Origin: Pannonibacter sp. XCT-53
Lineage (GTDB): Bacteria; Pseudomonadota; Alphaproteobacteria; Rhizobiales; Stappiaceae
Direction: 5' to 3'
Assembly (NCBI RefSeq): GCF_009915765.1
Contig: NZ_JAABLQ010000001.1
Location: 2,356,001 to 2,420,000 of the forward strand
Length of the DNA: 64,000 bases
The notes under the pieces are model-generated. The model was not told where the DNA came from. It made no database searches and saw only the letters and a program-made list of their open reading frames with translations. Within the stretch, counting starts at the first letter, position 1; each line of letters opens with the position of its first letter. Shown here in pieces: positions 45,572 through 54,796 of the stretch. A program made the position numbers and the translations under genes.

Positions 45572-46318
45572 ATGCCTCTCGACCTGTCCGGCCGCAGCCC
45601 GGCCCTCGCTTCCTTTCCGGGCGGTGGACTTGCCGTCGTCATCGGCGCCAGCGGGGCCATTGGCGCCGAGATCGCGCGGCAGACGGACGCCAGCGGGCGC
45701 TTTGCCCGGGTGCTGCGGCTGGCGCGCCGGCCCGGAGCCGGTGACCTCGTGCTCGACCTGACCGACGAGGCCACCATTGCCGCTGCGGCTGCCGCGATCG
45801 GCGCCACCGGTCTGCCGCTGCGCTTCGCCTTCGATGCCACCGGCATGCTGCATGACGGGGCCATCCAGCCGGAGAAATCGTGGCGTCAGCTCGACGCGCT
45901 CGCCATGGCCCGGTCCTTTGCGATCAATGCCATTGGCCCGGCCCTGCTCATGAAGCACCTGCTGCCGCTGCTCGCCGGCGACGGCAAGGCGGTCTTTGCC
46001 ACGCTTTCGGCCCGGGTCGGCAGCATCGGCGACAACGAGCTGGGCGGCTGGTACAGCTACCGCGCCGCCAAGGCGGCCCTGAACCAGCTCGTGCGCTCGG
46101 CCGCCATCGAGCTGGCCCGCAAGCGTCCGGCAGCCGCCTGCGTCGTGCTGCATCCGGGCACGGTCGCAAGCCGCCTGTCGGACCCCTTCGCCAAGGCCGG
46201 CCTGACCGTGCGCCCGCCCGAGGAGGCCGCGGCCCGCCTGCTGACGGTCGTCGACGCGCTGGAAGGCCGTCACACCGGCAGTTTCCATGATGCCGAGGGA
46301 AAGGAGATCGTCTGGTGA
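45572..46318 (+). CDS. Short-chain dehydrogenase/reductase (C-factor-like)
   Basis: 248 aa. Rossmann motif VVIGASGAIGAEIA near residue 23, FDATGML in place of NNAG, active site YSYRAAKAAL, and HPGTVASRLSDPF after it. The ATG is taken at 45572. First of three overlapping genes (GTGA, then ATGA). The CsgA/C-factor-like group has no settled substrate. Confidence 0.8.
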   Translation: MPLDLSGRSPALASFPGGGLAVVIGASGAIGAEIARQTDASGRFARVLRLARRPGAGDLVLDLTDEATIAAAAAAIGATGLPLRFAFDATGMLHDGAIQPEKSWRQLDALAMARSFAINAIGPALLMKHLLPLLAGDGKAVFATLSARVGSIGDNELGGWYSYRAAKAALNQLVRSAAIELARKRPAAACVVLHPGTVASRLSDPFAKAGLTVRPPEEAAARLLTVVDALEGRHTGSFHDAEGKEIVW

Positions 46319-46926
46319 GCCAGGAGCCGACATCCGCATCCGTGCCCCCCTCCCCACCCGTAGCCGTGCCTGCGCCGGCGGACACCGCCGCACGCGGACC
46401 GGCCCTGACCGTCTATTTCGACGGTGCCTGTCCGCTCTGCTCGCGCGAGATCGCCTGGTATCGCAGCTGTCGCGGTGCCGACACCGTCGCCTGGGTGAAT
46501 GTGGCCGAAACGCCGCGCATGCCGCCGGATCTCGACCGCGAGACCGCGCTGGCGCGGTTCCACGTCCGCCTTGCGGATGGCACCCTCGTGTCCGGGGCTG
46601 CCGGTTTTGCCGCGCTCTGGCGCCGCCTGCCCGCCTTCCGGCTGCTCGGATGGATCGTCAGCTTCAGGCCGGTGACGGCGCTGGCCGAGCGCGCCTATCT
46701 TCTCTTCCTGCCGCTGCGGGCCAGGATGCTGGCGCGGCTGCGGGGCCCCGTGACCGGCGGCTCCCGAACCGACGGGGACCTGAGTGAGGGCTCCGGCGAC
46801 ACCGGCGACGACTGCGGCTGCGTGCCGCCGCTGGCGCGCGGTGCCGGCGAGACCATGTCCCGGCGCCGGCCGCGCCTGCCCTCGGGGCGTGCGGCGCGTG
46901 GCCAGACGCCGGAGGCCCTGTCATGA
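46315..46926 (+). CDS. DCC-family thiol-disulfide oxidoreductase (DUF393)
   Basis: 203 aa with a GTG start overlapping the SDR stop. The family motif is LTVYFDGACPLCSREIAWYR (DxxCPxC) at about residues 31-50. The N-terminal 30 residues are Pro/Ala-rich. The tail beyond residue 145 is low complexity with Cys in DDCGC and is longer than usual. Redox role inferred from the family. Confidence 0.8.
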   Translation: MSQEPTSASVPPSPPVAVPAPADTAARGPALTVYFDGACPLCSREIAWYRSCRGADTVAWVNVAETPRMPPDLDRETALARFHVRLADGTLVSGAAGFAALWRRLPAFRLLGWIVSFRPVTALAERAYLLFLPLRARMLARLRGPVTGGSRTDGDLSEGSGDTGDDCGCVPPLARGAGETMSRRRPRLPSGRAARGQTPEALS

Positions 46927-47426
46927 GCCTGTCCACCGCGCCGCAGCGCCCCGCTGACGCCGCCCCGGCGGCGGTTCCCGTCCCGGCCGTCTGGCTCGGC
47001 GCCACCGGCGTCATTCCCTTTGCCGCGCCGACGCTGCTGCTCCTGGTCGCGCCCGGTCTGGTGCCGGCACCGCTGGCTCCGCTGCTGCCGCTGGCGCTTG
47101 CCGCCTATGGCGCGGTCATCCTGTCGTTCCTCGGGGGCGTGCACTGGGGCCTCGGCCTCAGCGCCAGCATGGCCGGCCGGACGGATCCGGGCCTGGCCCG
47201 GCGGCTGGTCATCAGCGTCATTCCCTCGCTGGTCGGCTGGGTCGCCCTTCTCCTGCCGGCGGCGACCGGGCTCCTCCTGCTGGCGCTCGCCTTTCCGCTG
47301 ATGCTGGCGGTCGATCTGAAGGCCGCGCGCGAGGGGGCGGTGCCTGCCTGGTATCCGCGCCTGCGCATTCCGCTGACGGCCTGCGTCACCGCGCTGCTGC
47401 TCGCCGGCGCGCTGATCCAGGGCTGA
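46923..47426 (+). CDS. DUF3429 membrane protein
   Basis: 167 aa, five hydrophobic segments. The signature YGAVILSFLGGVHWGLGL is the DUF3429 core. Overlaps the DCC gene (ATGA), so the SDR, DCC and DUF3429 proteins are probably co-expressed. Function unknown. Confidence 0.8.
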   Translation: MSLSTAPQRPADAAPAAVPVPAVWLGATGVIPFAAPTLLLLVAPGLVPAPLAPLLPLALAAYGAVILSFLGGVHWGLGLSASMAGRTDPGLARRLVISVIPSLVGWVALLLPAATGLLLLALAFPLMLAVDLKAAREGAVPAWYPRLRIPLTACVTALLLAGALIQG

Positions 47427-47561
47427 TTTCAGATATAGCAACCGGGCCGCGGCGAAGCCGGCCCAGTTCATCGCCAGTCAATTGGCGGTTCCCGGGTGGG
47501 CGAGACAGAACCCGGCACCTCGGAGATGCTTCCCGACATCGGATCGGGAGGACATCGTCAG

Positions 47562-48350
47562 ATGCGTTTTTCAGGCAAGACCGCACTCATCACCGGGGGC
47601 GGCACGGGTATCGGCGCAGCCGTGGCGCGCCGCATCGCGTCGGAAGGCGGCCAGGTCGTGCTGGTCGGCCGCCGCAAGGAACCGCTGATGGCGGTGGCGG
47701 AGGAAACCGGCGCGCTGGTGATTGCCGCCGACGCCGCCGATGGCGCGGCCATGGCCATGGCGGTTGAGGCCACGCTCGAGGCCCATGGCAGCCTCGACCT
47801 GCTCATCGCCAACGCCGGCGGCCACGGGGTCGGCCCCACCGTCACCATGAGTGACGAGACCTGGGCGCTGGCCACCCGCTCCAATCTCGACACCGCGTTT
47901 GTGAGTGCCCGGGCCTGCTTGCCGGCGCTGATCCGCGCCCGGGGCGCGATCGTTGTCGTCTCGTCGATCGCCGGGCTGTTCTCGGGCCCCGACGCCATCG
48001 GCTACGTCACCATGAAGCATGGCTGCATCGGCCTCGCCAAGTCGCTGGCGCGGGACTACGGCCGCAAGGGCGTGCGCACCAACACGGTGTGCCCCGGCTG
48101 GGTACGCACCGCCATGGCGGACGAACAGATGCAGGTGCTCATCGACCGCAAGGGCCTCAGCGGCGCCGACGCGGCCTATGCCCTCGTCACCCGCGATGTC
48201 CCCATCAACCGCCCCGCCACGCCGGAGGAAGTCTCCAACGTGGTCTGTTTCCTCGCCAGCCCCGAAGCGGCGATGGTCAATGGCGCAATCGTCACCGTGG
48301 ACGGCGGGGCGTCCACCGTGGATCTGCCGACGCTGGCCTTTGTCAGCTGA
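47562..48350 (+). CDS. Short-chain dehydrogenase/reductase (SDR) of the catechol cluster
   Basis: 262 aa. TGGGTGIGAAVA cofactor loop, IANAGG, active site Ser in VVVSSIAG and YVTMK, PGWVRTAM, and the C-terminal NGAIVTVDGGAST. GGGAGG lies upstream of the ATG. Followed by moaF 19 bp later. Likely oxidises or reduces an alcohol/ketone in the pathway that ends at hpaD. Confidence 0.85.
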   Translation: MRFSGKTALITGGGTGIGAAVARRIASEGGQVVLVGRRKEPLMAVAEETGALVIAADAADGAAMAMAVEATLEAHGSLDLLIANAGGHGVGPTVTMSDETWALATRSNLDTAFVSARACLPALIRARGAIVVVSSIAGLFSGPDAIGYVTMKHGCIGLAKSLARDYGRKGVRTNTVCPGWVRTAMADEQMQVLIDRKGLSGADAAYALVTRDVPINRPATPEEVSNVVCFLASPEAAMVNGAIVTVDGGASTVDLPTLAFVS

Positions 48351-48369
48351 ACCCGTAGCGGAGGATCAC

Positions 48370-49161
48370 ATGACTGCACAGCAGACCCCGAAGGACTGGA
48401 AGACCTACGACCAGTTCGCCTTCGGCATCGACACCAACCGCCTGCCCGCCAGCCAGGCCCTCAAGGGCAAGTCCTTTGCCGTCGCCTTTGACGATGGCCG
48501 CCGGCTTGATCTTGCCTTCACCGACGGCGACACGCTCGCCTGGCGCGAGGGCAGCCTGGCCGGCGCCGAGGCCGCCGACGTGGTGCAGGTGGCCGAGGAC
48601 ACCTTTTTCGTCGACATCGCCTTCGCCGCCCTGCCGACCGAAGCCGAGACGCTGATCCTCAACCTGGTCTCCCGCCGGGTCCTGTCGGTGCGCTCGATCG
48701 TGCGCAAGCCGGAGGAGAGCGTCGGCGAACCGCAGGTGGCGCAGGTCTTCCGCGTCGGCGTCATCGACGACGGCCAGCCGGCGACCGGCCCCGTGCCGGC
48801 CGAAACGCGCGACCTCATCGGCCTGCGCGCCCATTTCACCTACAGCCCCAACCACGTCTACGAGCACACCTACCTGTCGTCGCAGCGCTACTGCTGGCAA
48901 TGCCTCAAGGGCGTGCAGCGCGGCCATGGCGACGTGGACCTGACCACCACCTTCAAGTTCGCCGAGGACCAGTACGTCTTCACCTTCCGCGAGTTCAAGA
49001 TCCCGGTCGCCTCGGTGTTCTTCTACAACTTCGCCACCCTGCGCTCGACCGGCAAGTTCCTCGGCATCACCGGCGACGGCAAGCTCGCCAACAACAAGGC
49101 CGGCGCGCACATTTCCAAGGCCTCCATGACCCTCTACCGCCCGGGCGAAGCCCCGGTCTGA
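48370..49161 (+). CDS. moaF: MoaF-family protein
   Basis: 263 aa. The layout is two related beta-barrel (lipocalin-like) halves. The C-terminal half has ARFTYSPN-type HFTYSPNHVYEHTYLSSQRY, WQCLKGVQRGHGDVD, TTFKFAEDQYVFTFREFKIP and ISKASMTLYRPGE. MoaF was first described in a Klebsiella monoamine-regulated operon; its biochemical function is not settled. Cys at WQC is conserved in the homologues I know. Its position after an SDR and before a SnoaL-like gene suggests a role in aryl-amine or catechol breakdown. Confidence 0.75.
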   Translation: MTAQQTPKDWKTYDQFAFGIDTNRLPASQALKGKSFAVAFDDGRRLDLAFTDGDTLAWREGSLAGAEAADVVQVAEDTFFVDIAFAALPTEAETLILNLVSRRVLSVRSIVRKPEESVGEPQVAQVFRVGVIDDGQPATGPVPAETRDLIGLRAHFTYSPNHVYEHTYLSSQRYCWQCLKGVQRGHGDVDLTTTFKFAEDQYVFTFREFKIPVASVFFYNFATLRSTGKFLGITGDGKLANNKAGAHISKASMTLYRPGEAPV

Positions 49162-49182
49162 GCGAACCCGCGAGAAATCCCC

Positions 49183-49572
49183 ATGCGCACACCCTATCAG
49201 ATCATCAAGGACCACTACGCGGCCTCCGACCGCGGCGACCTGGACGGCATGCTGGCCGATCTCGCGCCGGATGCCGCCTGGACCGAGATGGACGGCTTCC
49301 CCTGCCGCGGCACCCATGTGGGCCGCGAGGCGATCGTCCGCGAGGTCTTCCAGCGGCTCGGTGCCGAGTTCGACGGCTACACCTTCCGCCTCGAGCGCCT
49401 GCTCGATGCCGGGTCGTCCGTCGTCGGCATCGGCGACTACAGCGGCACGTTCAAGGCCACCGGCAAGTCCTTCCACGCCCGCGTCACCCATGTATGGGAT
49501 GTCCGGGACGGCAAGATCGTCCGCTTTGAACAGTTCACCGACACCTTGCGTGTCGCCGACTGCATGCGCTGA
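49183..49572 (+). CDS. SnoaL-like / NTF2-fold protein
   Basis: 129 aa. The pattern PYQIIKDHYAASDRGDLDGMLADLAPDAAWTEMDG, GREAIVREVF and HVWDVRDGKIVRFEQFTDT is typical of SnoaL/ketosteroid-isomerase-like proteins. Members are small isomerases, hydrolases or binding proteins. Last gene of the SDR-moaF unit, followed by a terminator. Confidence 0.82.
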   Translation: MRTPYQIIKDHYAASDRGDLDGMLADLAPDAAWTEMDGFPCRGTHVGREAIVREVFQRLGAEFDGYTFRLERLLDAGSSVVGIGDYSGTFKATGKSFHARVTHVWDVRDGKIVRFEQFTDTLRVADCMR

Positions 49573-49594
49573 CCGCGTCTGCCCGAAGCGACGG

Positions 49595-49627
49595 AAGGCC
49601 GGAGCGCCCACCGCTCCGGCCTTTTCC
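49595..49627 (+). terminator. Rho-independent terminator after the SnoaL-like gene
   Basis: AAGGCCGGAGCG (49595-49606) and CGCTCCGGCCTT (49612-49623) form a perfect 12-bp stem with a 5-nt loop, followed by TT. It also lies near the convergent hpaD stop. Confidence 0.75.
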
Positions 49628-49643
49628 TGTCAGGCGCGGCCCC

Positions 49644-50495
49644 TCATGCAGCCAGCGGGAACACCGCATTCACCTGGCCCGTGCCCGACGAGGTGAAATA
49701 GTCGGTCAGGATCTCGGCCTTGCCGGTGTACTTGTCCCAGCCGAGCAGGCCCATCAGCATCGCCGTGTCATGCATCAGCCCCTCGCCGTGACAGGCCCTC
49801 GCATATTCCGGCAGCATCGCGGTGAATTCCCCGAACCGCCCTTGCGTCCACAGGTCCAGCACCCGCTGGTCGACCTGGCGGTAGAACTCGTTCGAGATCG
49901 TGTGGATCCCGGCCTGGGCCTCGTTGTTGTCGTGGATGCGGTGCGACAGCGAGCCGGAGGCCAGCACGGCGGCGTTGCATCCGCTTGCCTCGATGGCCTC
50001 GCGCACGGCCTCGCCGATCCGCCGGCTGTCCTCCAGTTCGTGCCAGGGGCACCAGGCGGCGATCGACAGCACCTTCATCCGGTGGTCCGGGTTGATGTAT
50101 TTCAAGGGCACCAGCGTGCCGTATTCCAGCTCCAGCGTGTCGACATGATGCGCCTCGATGCGCACGCCCTTGGCCCTGGCGATCTGCGCCACCGCATCGC
50201 CCAGCGCCGGCGCGCCCTCGTAGTCATAGGCGAGGTTCTGGATGAACTGCGGGAACTCGTTCGAGGTGTAGATGCCCTGGTAGCGGGCGGAGGCGTTGAT
50301 GTGGAACCCGCTGTTGACCAGCCAGTGGGTGTCGAAGACCACCAGCGTGTCGACGCCGGTCGCCTCGCAGCGCCGGCGGATCTCGATCAGGCCGTCGATG
50401 GCCGACTGCCGGCAGCCGTGATGCTGTCCCGGCAGCTCCGACAGGAACATGGACGGCACATGCGTGACCTTGGCGGCGAGTGAAATCTTGCCCAT
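49644..50495 (-). CDS. hpaD: 3,4-dihydroxyphenylacetate (homoprotocatechuate) 2,3-dioxygenase
   Basis: 283 aa from ATG 50495 (GGGAGG upstream). It matches E. coli HpaD over the full length by pattern: KVTHVPSMFLSELPGQHHGC, VFDTHWLVNSGFHIN, YTSNEFPQFI, LEYGTLVPLKYIN, AVLASGSLSHR, GEGLMHDTAMLMGLLGWDKY and SGTGQVNAVFPL. It is a class III (LigB-type) extradiol dioxygenase with Fe(II) that opens the homoprotocatechuate ring. hpaR lies 9 kb away; other hpa genes (hpaE, hpaF, hpaG) are not in the window. Confidence 0.87.
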   Translation of the reverse strand: MGKISLAAKVTHVPSMFLSELPGQHHGCRQSAIDGLIEIRRRCEATGVDTLVVFDTHWLVNSGFHINASARYQGIYTSNEFPQFIQNLAYDYEGAPALGDAVAQIARAKGVRIEAHHVDTLELEYGTLVPLKYINPDHRMKVLSIAAWCPWHELEDSRRIGEAVREAIEASGCNAAVLASGSLSHRIHDNNEAQAGIHTISNEFYRQVDQRVLDLWTQGRFGEFTAMLPEYARACHGEGLMHDTAMLMGLLGWDKYTGKAEILTDYFTSSGTGQVNAVFPLAA

Positions 50496-50715
50496 GAGTG
50501 GAACCTCCCGTTGTGTGCGGCAATGCAGCCGATGAACGGGCCAGGCCGCCCTTCGAGCCTTGACCTGGATCAACGGAAAGCGCGGGATCCTGCGGCCTGC
50601 CGCGCTCGGTCAAGCCCGAGTGCGTGGCCGATCAAGGGCATGGGATGGCCGGAATCTCTGGCTCGTCTAGGATCGGGGACAACAGGACGCAACACCGGAA
50701 CCGAGGTTGCACCGT

Positions 50716-50736
50716 CCCTCCGGCCCCACCGGAGGG
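50716..50736. repeat. Hairpin in the leader of the amino-acid-type binding protein
   Basis: CCCTCCGG (50716-50723) and CCGGAGGG (50729-50736), perfect 8-bp stem, 5-nt loop, 40 bp before the start. No T-run. Confidence 0.4.
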
Positions 50737-50775
50737 CGGCCGGTCCCCTGCGTCCTCGCACTGGGAGGAAGCACC

Positions 50776-52026
50776 ATGAAACATCTGATCCTTGCAGGCA
50801 CGGCGACCGCTGTGCTCGCCCTGTTTGCCGGCGCCGCATCCGCTGCGGATGCCCCGAAATGCGGCCTTGCCAACGGCCAGGCGGCGAGCGGCGAACCGAT
50901 CAACATCGGCGCCATCGTCTCCAGGACCGGCCCGGACGACTTCAGCGCCTCGGCCCAGGCGGCCAAGGCCTATTTCGACTGCGTCAACGCCAACGGCGGC
51001 ATCAACGGCCGTCCGGTGAACTACATCATCGGCGACGACCAGTGGAACCCGGAGATTGCCGCCCAGCTCGCCGCCAAGCTGGTCGATGACCAGAAGGTCG
51101 TGGCCATGGTCGGCAACTCCAGCTTCGTCGAATGCGCGGCCAATGCCGCCGGCTATGCCGAAAAGGGCGTGGTCGCCATCGCCGGCGTCGGCGTCCCGCG
51201 CGAGTGCTTCACCGCCTGGACCTATGCGCCGCTCAACGCCGGCCCGCGCCTGTCGACGCTGGCCGTGGCCGAGCACATCAACAAGACCTCGGGCGCGAAG
51301 AAGTTCGTCTGCATCGCCCCGAACATCCCCAATGTGGGGGCCTGGGCCTGTGACGGCGTGACCGTCTGGGCCAACCAGAACGGCGCGGAATCCTCCACCA
51401 TCCTGATCGACCCGGGTTCCTCCGATGCCACCTCGGTCGTGCTTCAGGCGGCCAGCATGAGCCCGGACGCCATCATTCTCAGCCTGCCCAAGGGCGTCAT
51501 GCTGCCGGTGCTGGTGGCCGCCGAGGAACAGGGTCTCCACGAGACCATCAAGTTCGGCTCGGCGGCCTCCGGCTACAGCCTCGACGTGCCGGGCGCGCTC
51601 GGGCCGGCCTGGGACGGCAAGTTCGTCGTCAACATGGAGTTCCAGCCGCTTGATGCCGACACGCCCGACAACCGCAACTGGCGCGCCGTCATGGATGCCT
51701 ATGCCGGCAAGGACGTCCCGCGCGACACCTTCGCCCAGGCTGGCTATCTCTCCGCCCGTCTGGCCACCGAGGCCATGCTGAAGCTGGATCCGGCCAGGAT
51801 CGAGCGCGACAGCGTCGCCACGGCGCTCAGCGAGGTGAAGACCTTCGAGAGCGATATCCTTTGCGCCCCCTGGTACTACGGCGCCGAGCTGTCGCGTCAC
51901 AACGCCAACAACACCCTGCGCAACGCCGTCACCGACAACGGCACGTGGAAGACCGTCTCCGACTGCGCTGCGGTCAATGACCCGGAGCTGACCGACATCC
52001 GCGCCTTTGAAGCCACGCTGCGCTGA
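50776..52026 (+). CDS. Branched-chain-amino-acid-type ABC substrate-binding protein
   Basis: 416 aa. Signal peptide MKHLILAGTATAVLALFAGA, cleaved near SAA. The mature part is a Peripla_BP_6 protein: INIGAIVSRTGPDDFSASAQ, CVNANGGINGRPVNYIIGDD, VVAMVGNSSFVECAANAAGY. First gene of a liv-type importer. Given its neighbours it may import an aromatic acid or amine and not a branched-chain amino acid; such family members exist, but this is inference. Confidence 0.85.
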   Translation: MKHLILAGTATAVLALFAGAASAADAPKCGLANGQAASGEPINIGAIVSRTGPDDFSASAQAAKAYFDCVNANGGINGRPVNYIIGDDQWNPEIAAQLAAKLVDDQKVVAMVGNSSFVECAANAAGYAEKGVVAIAGVGVPRECFTAWTYAPLNAGPRLSTLAVAEHINKTSGAKKFVCIAPNIPNVGAWACDGVTVWANQNGAESSTILIDPGSSDATSVVLQAASMSPDAIILSLPKGVMLPVLVAAEEQGLHETIKFGSAASGYSLDVPGALGPAWDGKFVVNMEFQPLDADTPDNRNWRAVMDAYAGKDVPRDTFAQAGYLSARLATEAMLKLDPARIERDSVATALSEVKTFESDILCAPWYYGAELSRHNANNTLRNAVTDNGTWKTVSDCAAVNDPELTDIRAFEATLR

Positions 52027-52041
52027 ACGTCTCCTCCCTTG

Positions 52042-52074
52042 CCCGGGCAGGCCTGTCCTGCCCGGGTCTTTTTT
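52042..52074 (+). terminator. Terminator/attenuator between binding protein and permease genes
   Basis: CCCGGGCAGG (52042-52051) and CCTGCCCGGG (52057-52066), perfect 10-bp stem with 5-nt loop, then TCTTTTTT. It probably reduces read-through so that the binding protein is made in excess. Confidence 0.85.
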
Positions 52075-52101
52075 GCTCCTGACACTCCGGTCGGCTCAGC
52101 C

Positions 52102-52968
52102 ATGTCCATCCTCCTTGCCTTTGTCGTGTCGGGTCTCGGCATCGGGGCGGTCTATGCCCTGTCGGGCGTGGGCCTTGTGGTCCTCTACCGGGCAACCGGT
52201 GTGATCAATTTCGCCTTCGGCGCCCTCGGTGCGCTCGGGGCCTTCGTGGCCTGGACCCTGATCGAGCAGGGCCATGCCGATGCTCTGGCCTGGCTGGCCG
52301 CCATTCTGGTCGCTGCCGCCGGCTCCTATGCCTATGGCCGCCTGATCGCGCCGCGTCTGGCCTTCCGTGATCCCGTCGTGCGTTCCGTCGGCACGCTCGG
52401 CTTTGCCCTCGTGCTGCTCGGCTTCATCGGCTGGTACTGGGGCGAGGTGCCGCGCCGGCTCAACCTGCCGACCGACAAGACCTCCATCGCGCTCTTCGGG
52501 GCCCGCCTCAACATGACGCGCATCATCGCGCTCGCGCTGGCCCTTGCCATGGTGGCTGCCATCACGGTGCTGCTCGCCCGCACCCGGGTCGGGCTCTATC
52601 TGCGCTCGCTTGCCGATGACCGTGACCTCTCCGCCATCCTCGGCATCCGCGTGGTCCAGCTCGAAGCCTTCGCCTGGGGCATTTCCGGCGTCTTTGCCGG
52701 CATCTGCGGGTTGCTGCTGGCCAACCTCGTCCGCCTCCAGGGCATGCAGCTGACTTTCCTCGTCGTGCCTGCGATTGCCGCCGCCATTCTCGGCCAGTTG
52801 CGCTCGCTGCCGGCCACCGCTGTTGCCGGCCTCGCCATCGGCGTCACCGAGGCCTGTCTCACCGCCGTCCCGAGCGTTGCGCCCTACCGCACTGCCGCCC
52901 CCTTCGTCATCGCGCTCGTGGCTGTCGCCACCATGCGCGCCAGCCTTCTGTCGATGGACCGCCGATGA
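52102..52968 (+). CDS. livH: LivH-type ABC permease
   Basis: 288 aa. YALSGVGLVVLYRATGVINFAFGALGALGAF is the LivH N-terminal signature, SLADDRDLSAILGI the cytoplasmic loop. Its last 4 bp overlap the livM start. Confidence 0.85.
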   Translation: MSILLAFVVSGLGIGAVYALSGVGLVVLYRATGVINFAFGALGALGAFVAWTLIEQGHADALAWLAAILVAAAGSYAYGRLIAPRLAFRDPVVRSVGTLGFALVLLGFIGWYWGEVPRRLNLPTDKTSIALFGARLNMTRIIALALALAMVAAITVLLARTRVGLYLRSLADDRDLSAILGIRVVQLEAFAWGISGVFAGICGLLLANLVRLQGMQLTFLVVPAIAAAILGQLRSLPATAVAGLAIGVTEACLTAVPSVAPYRTAAPFVIALVAVATMRASLLSMDRR

Positions 52969-54089
52969 CCGCTCCCCTCTCCACTGGCCCGCTGGCTCAG
53001 GCCCCCGTGGCCCATTTCACCGTGGAACGGCCGGGCCTTGCCCGCTACCGGCGGCTGGTCACCATTCCGCTGGTGCTGATCTCGGCAGCGGTCCTCGTCT
53101 CGCTGGTGGCCAACGCCTACTGGATCTCGACGCTCACCTCGGCGGCCGCGCTGGCGCTGGCGGCCGCCGGTGTCGGGCTGCTCTATGGCCAGCTCGGGCT
53201 CGTCTCCCTGTGCCAGTTCGGCCTCATCGGCGTCGGCGGCTGGGTCACGCTGCGCACCGGCTTTGCCTTCGGCTGGCCGTTCGAGCTGTCGCTCCTGTCC
53301 GGCGGCGTGGCCGCCTCGCTGGTCGGCATCCTCTGCGGCCTGCCGGCCTTGCGGCTCAAGGGGCTCTATCTCGCTCTGGTGACGCTGATGCTCGCCGGCG
53401 GCTTCCAGGTGGTGATCAACGCCTTCGGCTTTCCCGATGGCGGCGACGGCTTCCTCGGCCGCGCCGATGCCAGCCAGCGCCTGATGCTGCCGCGCCCCCT
53501 GCTTGCCACCGGCAACGAGGCCTATTTCCTCTACGCCGTCATCGTGCTGGCGCTCGGCCTCATGCTCATCGAACTGCACCGGCGCACAAGGCCCGGCCGC
53601 TCCTGGGCCATGATCCGCGCCGGCGAGACTACGGCCCTGTCGGCCGGCGTCAACCTGCTGCTCTACAAGGCCTGGGCCTTTGCACTGGCCGGGTTCCTCG
53701 CCGGTCTTGCCGGCGGTGTGCTGGCCGGCGGTGTCGGCCAGCTTGACGGTCGCGCCTTCTCGGCCGCCGAGTCGCTCAATCTCTTCGCCCTCACCGTCGT
53801 GGGCGGGGCCTATCACTGGTTCGGCGCCGTCATCGCCGGGCTGCTCCTGCGCGCCGTCCCGTCCCTGCTGACTGACCACGGCGTTGATGGCTATCTCGCC
53901 ATGGTCATCTTCGGCGCGGCCCTGCTGCACGCCCTTGTCACCGCCCCGACAGGGATCGCTGGCCAGATTGCCGGACTTGGCCGATGGCTGACCGGCCTGA
54001 TCGCCAGCGAAAGCACCCCATCGCCAGCGCAACAGGAAGCTCCTGCCTCTGACAAGCTCACCGCCGACACGGGGGACAGACACCCATGA
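52965..54089 (+). CDS. livM: LivM-type ABC permease
   Basis: 374 aa. About nine membrane segments; GQLGLVSLCQFGLIGVGGWV and the loop WAMIRAGETTALSAGVNLLL, then KAWAFALAGFLAGLAGGVLA are LivM-typical. The C-terminal soluble tail is short, without a fused ATPase. ATGA overlap with livG. Confidence 0.85.
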   Translation: MTAPLSTGPLAQAPVAHFTVERPGLARYRRLVTIPLVLISAAVLVSLVANAYWISTLTSAAALALAAAGVGLLYGQLGLVSLCQFGLIGVGGWVTLRTGFAFGWPFELSLLSGGVAASLVGILCGLPALRLKGLYLALVTLMLAGGFQVVINAFGFPDGGDGFLGRADASQRLMLPRPLLATGNEAYFLYAVIVLALGLMLIELHRRTRPGRSWAMIRAGETTALSAGVNLLLYKAWAFALAGFLAGLAGGVLAGGVGQLDGRAFSAAESLNLFALTVVGGAYHWFGAVIAGLLLRAVPSLLTDHGVDGYLAMVIFGAALLHALVTAPTGIAGQIAGLGRWLTGLIASESTPSPAQQEAPASDKLTADTGDRHP

Positions 54090-54793
54090 TCCGCATCGAC
54101 AATCTCACGGTCCAGTTCGGCGCGGTGCGCCCGCTGGACGGCCTGTCGGCCGAGCTGACCCAGCCGATCATCGGCCTCGTCGGCCCCAACGGGGCCGGCA
54201 AGACCACCCTGCTCAACGTCTTCTCCGGCTTCCTCACGCCCGTCACCGGCTCCATCGAGCTGGACGGCCGGGATCTCCTGCCGCTGTCGCCGACGCGCCG
54301 CGTCCAGGCCGGGCTGCGGCGCACCTTCCAGACCGAGCAGGTCGCCGATGACCTCTCCGCCTGGGACAATGTTCTTGCGCTGGCCGATCACATCGACCTC
54401 AAGGGCGCGCGCATCGGCGACGAGGTGGAGCGGGCGCTGGCCTTCACCGGGCTCGGGACGCGGGCCCAGGTCATGGGGGCCGCCCTCAATCTCTATGAAC
54501 GGCGCATGGTCGAGATCGCCCGCGCGCTGGTCGGCCATCCGCGCCTCATCCTGATGGACGAGCCCGGTGCCGGTCTCGACGAGGCCGAGGCGCTGCGCCT
54601 GCGCCAGTGCATCCTCGGCATCCCGCAGGCCTTCGGCGCCACGGTGCTGCTCATCGACCACGATGTCGACCTGATTTCCGCCACCTGCGGCGAGACGCTG
54701 GTGCTGGATTTCGGCAAGCGCCTCGCCCTCGGCCCCACCCGCACCGTCCTCGATGACCCCGTCGTCCACCGCGCCTATCTCGGAGCTGCCTGA
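54086..54793 (+). CDS. livG: LivG-type ABC ATPase
   Basis: 235 aa. Walker A GPNGAGKTT, Q-loop RRTFQTEQV, Walker B LILMDEPGAGLDEAE, switch His in LLIDHDVDLIS. The signature is LNLYERRMVEIARAL in place of LSxGxxR, a degenerate LSGGQ. Confidence 0.82.
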   Translation: MIRIDNLTVQFGAVRPLDGLSAELTQPIIGLVGPNGAGKTTLLNVFSGFLTPVTGSIELDGRDLLPLSPTRRVQAGLRRTFQTEQVADDLSAWDNVLALADHIDLKGARIGDEVERALAFTGLGTRAQVMGAALNLYERRMVEIARALVGHPRLILMDEPGAGLDEAEALRLRQCILGIPQAFGATVLLIDHDVDLISATCGETLVLDFGKRLALGPTRTVLDDPVVHRAYLGAA

Positions 54794-54796
54794 GCC